64,000 nucleotides of DNA from Acanthaster planci (taxonomy: Eukaryota > Echinodermata > Asteroidea > Valvatida > Acanthasteridae), in contig NW_019091632.1 in NCBI RefSeq assembly GCF_001949145.1, forward strand, positions 60,001 to 124,000, in the 5' to 3' direction. How positions within the stretch are numbered: position 1 is the stretch's first letter; each line of letters opens with the position of its first letter. The position numbers were made by a program, and so were the translations under genes. Positions 60,776-64,000 of the stretch are shown here, piece by piece. Below the pieces are notes generated by a model, which was not told where the DNA came from, did no database searches, and worked only from the letters and a program-made list of their open reading frames with translations.

Positions 60776-61782
60776 TAGTTTTGAGGAAGCAGCACTCGTG
60801 TTGTATGGATGAAGGAGAAAAGGTGATAGTAGGCATTGCATCTTGCAAGTGGCTCCAACACGACTCGGCCCACCATCTTGTTTATGTTGGTCAGTTTCTG
60901 TCTGTGGAAGGTACAGAATTTCAACGAAATTAGCAGGGCCTGTGTTCATCTGGATGTAGATTGTGGAATTCACGCAGCCGAATTTCCTTATTACTCTATA
61001 TTTAATACGTAAATTTACCTTGAGTCTGGCTTATGAAAAGAGCAACATCTAAAAACAAGGTATTCCAACTTGACCTTTGACTATTTGCCTCAAGAAAAAA
61101 AAATGATAACAATTTTGAAGTGTGAGGTTTTGTCCTCTGCCTTTTTTTTTTTTCAAATCAAGGTTTGTATGTTCGCTGCTTTCCAAGGACTCATGGGAAA
61201 AGTTGCCACAAGTCACACCAAACACTTCCATGTCAGATGTTGTTGTTGATTGCACTCTGAGTCAGCAGGATGTGGCAATAACGTTAAGAGTACTATCCAG
61301 AGCCGGGGGCCCTGAGAATTGGAAAAATTGAATTCAGATGTGTTGTTGCACAAGTTCCAGCCATAAGCTGTATGAAATTTGTTGGACTCAATTTTGATTG
61401 ACAGTAATGATGGAACGGTAACTGCTCTGAAAGAGTACCTCTGAGGAAAACATGTTTTCTCTGATTTTATCTGTTCAATGAAGTACGGAAGCATGAACCC
61501 TTGTGCTTACCAAACAATGGCTACATGCACTGCTTGGCATGCACAAGGATTTATCCACTATGAACACAGGGCGGATGTTCCCCTCGTTTTCTTTGTTTTT
61601 TCCGAATGACACAATCTACATTCAGAATTCGCATCTTGGTATGAACAGAAGAAAGCCCTTTTTTGCTTGTTATAGTTGAGCTCTGAGGACAAATGACACT
61701 GCATTCGATTTGGATGCTTCCATATGATTATTTGAACAGATGAAATCAGAGAAAACGTGTTTACCATAGAGGTGCTCTTTAA

Positions 61783-62250
61783 GGTCGAGTTCGGGTGGCC
61801 TGTTCTTGACACAGGTTTCTTGTTCTCACGCTCGAACGGCGGGAACACGACTCAAGAACACTGTTCTCGGAACAGGATCAAACACCACCTCCTTGTCAGG
61901 GGTTTACAGGAACACACAGAAAAACTCGTGAGATTTTGATTTTTGGACAACTGCAAAAAGTAGAGAGATGGCTTCCAAAGCCATAGACAATGGAAGTTTT
62001 GCAAAATTAACGTTATTTACTTTCCGTAACACAGAAATGAATGTTCCTGTTTATGTAGAAAAGAATTCAGCCCATCCCAACATTAATTCTTGAATAACGT
62101 AGCCTACATGGACACCGCCATGTTGCATGTTGCTTGTCACTAACTACCAGTGATAACCAGTTGTTTGATCCCGGCTTTCGAGCAGCCGACCCACAAACAA
62201 CAAATCGAGCTATTCGTGAACATACAGGAACAAGCCACCCGAACTCGGCC
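61783..62250. mobile_element. PIF/Harbinger-type MITE (468 bp)
   Basis: The left terminus GGTCGAGTTCGGGTGGCCTG is mirrored by CAAGCCACCCGAACTCGGCC at the right; the inverted repeat continues to about 25 bases. TAA flanks both ends (61780-61782 and 62251-62253), the PIF/Harbinger target duplication. There is no coding capacity. The ends differ from those of the element at 10034-10863, so it is a distinct family. Confidence 0.85.
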
Positions 62251-64000
62251 TAAGTGTTTCATTCGTCAGTCAACAGTATTGAACAGATGTTTCAAAGCAA
62301 CATGTTGGTACATGATGACGCTTAATAGCCTATGACAGGAATCAACCACGTGAAAAAGATGTGATCGCCCTGGCAGCGGTTGCAGATTGGCAAAAATTGT
62401 GGGAGGCTAGGTGGTCACACAAGTGGCCGGAGGGATGGGGAGGAGACTCGGCCACAGACACCTGACAAAGTTTAACCCTAAATGGGTAGGGAAACAGAAT
62501 CTGCATCTCCAAGATTGTCTCCAGTCTTGTTGTAGTGCCTTCTTTTTTTTACACGCCAAGTCTTGTGGACTTTTTTCATTAAAATCTTGCAGTCATTTCG
62601 ACACTTGCCGTTCTCTTGCAATGCACATTTTTCCAAGACAAGTTCTGCCAAAAATCCATACTCTTTCCGTTGCGTGCTCAATGCACCTGGGCTGACATAG
62701 TTGAGGTCATGAACTCTACTGGACTATATAACATCAAAACCCTGTGTGATACATGTGCTGATAATGGATGTCTATATGTATGCTAAGTTGCAAAACAATT
62801 GGGCATGTGACAGCTAAGTTCTTCGAGGGGTCAAGATCTTTCCCCCCCCCAGCTGTGAGATGGTTCATAAGAACCTGGCTCTTAGGATTAAGCAAAGTAA
62901 TTGTTATTTTAATTAAGGTGTTGAACCTTTTCAGAAATCTTCCTTTTTGGACTGTTTACCTTCCCAAGAGGGACATTGTCCATAATGCATCATCTATCAG
63001 ATGCAATGCAGAGTACATGTAAATCTTCATCACACTCCTTGATTCATCACAATAACGCGTGCATCGTGTTACTAAGAATTTTGTCCGGTGTAGTTTACAG
63101 TATTCAAGACTCTGATCAAGTGCAAAATGTTGCCTGAAATTAACCCTCCAAACAGCATCTTGCACTTAAAACAAAAATGACAGTCTTATTTTCTTTCCAT
63201 TTAAATGTCAATGTTCCCAAATCAGGTATGGATAAATTACATGGATCTATTTGTTTGCTGATTGTAAAATGTAGGTACATGTACACACTGCATTTTCAAT
63301 GCAGCCATATTTACGTACGGTATTTCATACTTCCCTGTTGGACCGATATTTTCCTCAGCCTGTCATTCTAAGTGCAGGTTATTTTTCATGAAAAGTAAAA
63401 GTGCAGAAAGTGCATGACTGTTTTCAGCTACAGCTGCTGGAGTGAAATGTTCTTTGATAATGCAATGCATCATTCATATCAAAGGTGGAGAAATAATGAA
63501 TAAGATTTATCTAATCTGTGCATTCACCGTCCCCACGGTAACAAAGTAACCAAGGGATTAAGTGGACACGGAAAGCTTGTCCCCACATCTCCCGCTAGCT
63601 GCCCACAATGCAAGCCGTTATTGGATTATTTGCTCTGTACTTTGTGTGTGTGTGTGTTCAGGGTGGGAAAGAAACCAATTCGTAAAGTAAGGTTTTAATG
63701 ACTTGGAGACACGTTTTGAAAACTGCTGTGTCTGTATTGTGTGATTTTTCAAGAGAGTCCCCTCTGCTCAACACAGGGATTGTCTCAGATGTTATTAAAA
63801 GTGTCCACACCAAAAAAATATTGAACTGGATGACGTTAGCCCTTGTGTCCTGTTACCATACCAAGGGACAACACTTTTTTCCTGTAATTATTCATATTCT
63901 CACTTTTACCCTATCGTCATTTCGTAATTTCAAATGTTGCGCAGGGGTTTTTGGTAACTTTCAATTTCTGTTTGGAATGCTGGCAATTTTTATGAGAGCA

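Larger units (their letters stand above)
58828..64000 (+). other. Start of intron 12 (at least 5.2 kb, phase 2), runs off the window
   Basis: Donor GTGAGT at 58828. The stretch holds a degenerate tandem repeat (59330-59660), a TAGGGCTG-ended element (60323-60775) and a PIF/Harbinger MITE (61783-62250). From 62260 to 64000 nothing beyond a C run near 62842 and a GT repeat near 63643 is recognised. No phase-2 exon continuing FN3-4 was found. Confidence 0.65.

Noticed and set aside
62471-62495. TTTAACCCTAAATGGGTAGGG mini-palindrome
   Set aside because: Very short and imperfect, with no shared loop; likely chance.
63138-63160. TTAACCCTCCAAAC start resembling a TTAA element end
   Set aside because: No matching inverted end with TTAA found within the following sequence.
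1-64000. CRISPR arrays, operons, bacterial signals, integrated viral genes
   Set aside because: None seen; the window is spliced eukaryotic DNA throughout and no reverse transcriptase, capsid or envelope-like frame was recognised.

Overview
This 64-kb window is eukaryotic DNA from an animal, most likely a marine invertebrate deuterostome (an echinoderm or other ambulacrarian is favoured; amphioxus cannot be excluded). The coding exons are small, GC-rich islands with GT..AG borders, set in AT-richer introns. The introns are full of dispersed acatgtac/taccggta palindromes and short DNA transposons. The organism call rests on general sequence texture and gene family, not on a diagnostic marker. 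An assembly gap of 89 Ns lies at 29241-29329.

The only host gene I can support is the 5' part of one plus-strand gene that fills the whole window. Twelve exons (68-137, 3100-3390, 30098-30242, 31172-31440, 39639-39797, 40522-40797, 41826-41966, 42274-42432, 44206-44511, 46378-46578, 57977-58072, 58647-58827) join with fully consistent reading phase. They encode 764 residues plus two bases: a signal peptide, four Ig domains, three complete FN3 domains and the first half of a fourth FN3. The architecture and the sequence of the third FN3 fit the DCC subclass of Ig-superfamily receptors, closest in my judgement to the protogenin / IGDCC4 branch. The remaining FN3 repeats, membrane helix and cytoplasmic tail must lie beyond base 64000.

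The introns are large (intron 2 is 26.7 kb, intron 10 is 11.4 kb) and hold no second host gene that I can defend. They hold at least six kinds of mobile or repeated DNA. These include two PIF/Harbinger-type elements with TAA target duplications, one carrying a broken Myb/SANT-like ORF. There is a 1.44-kb element flanked by TTAA that carries a THAP zinc-finger exon (Kolobok-like), and a 345-bp TTAA element with CCCTCC ends. Two related families of very small TTAA-bounded palindromes (59 and about 70 nt) occur in three copies each. There are also two copies of a TAGGGCTG-ended element, a GGGTCATT-ended hairpin element, a 912-bp element with GGATCAGATCC motifs near its right end, a tRNA-derived SINE head and several local minisatellites.

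The most unusual signal is the set of TTAA-bounded micro-palindromes. In the 59-nt family all three copies have exactly the same length and an identical 11-nt loop. In the 70-nt family the two copies in the same orientation carry different but internally complementary arms.
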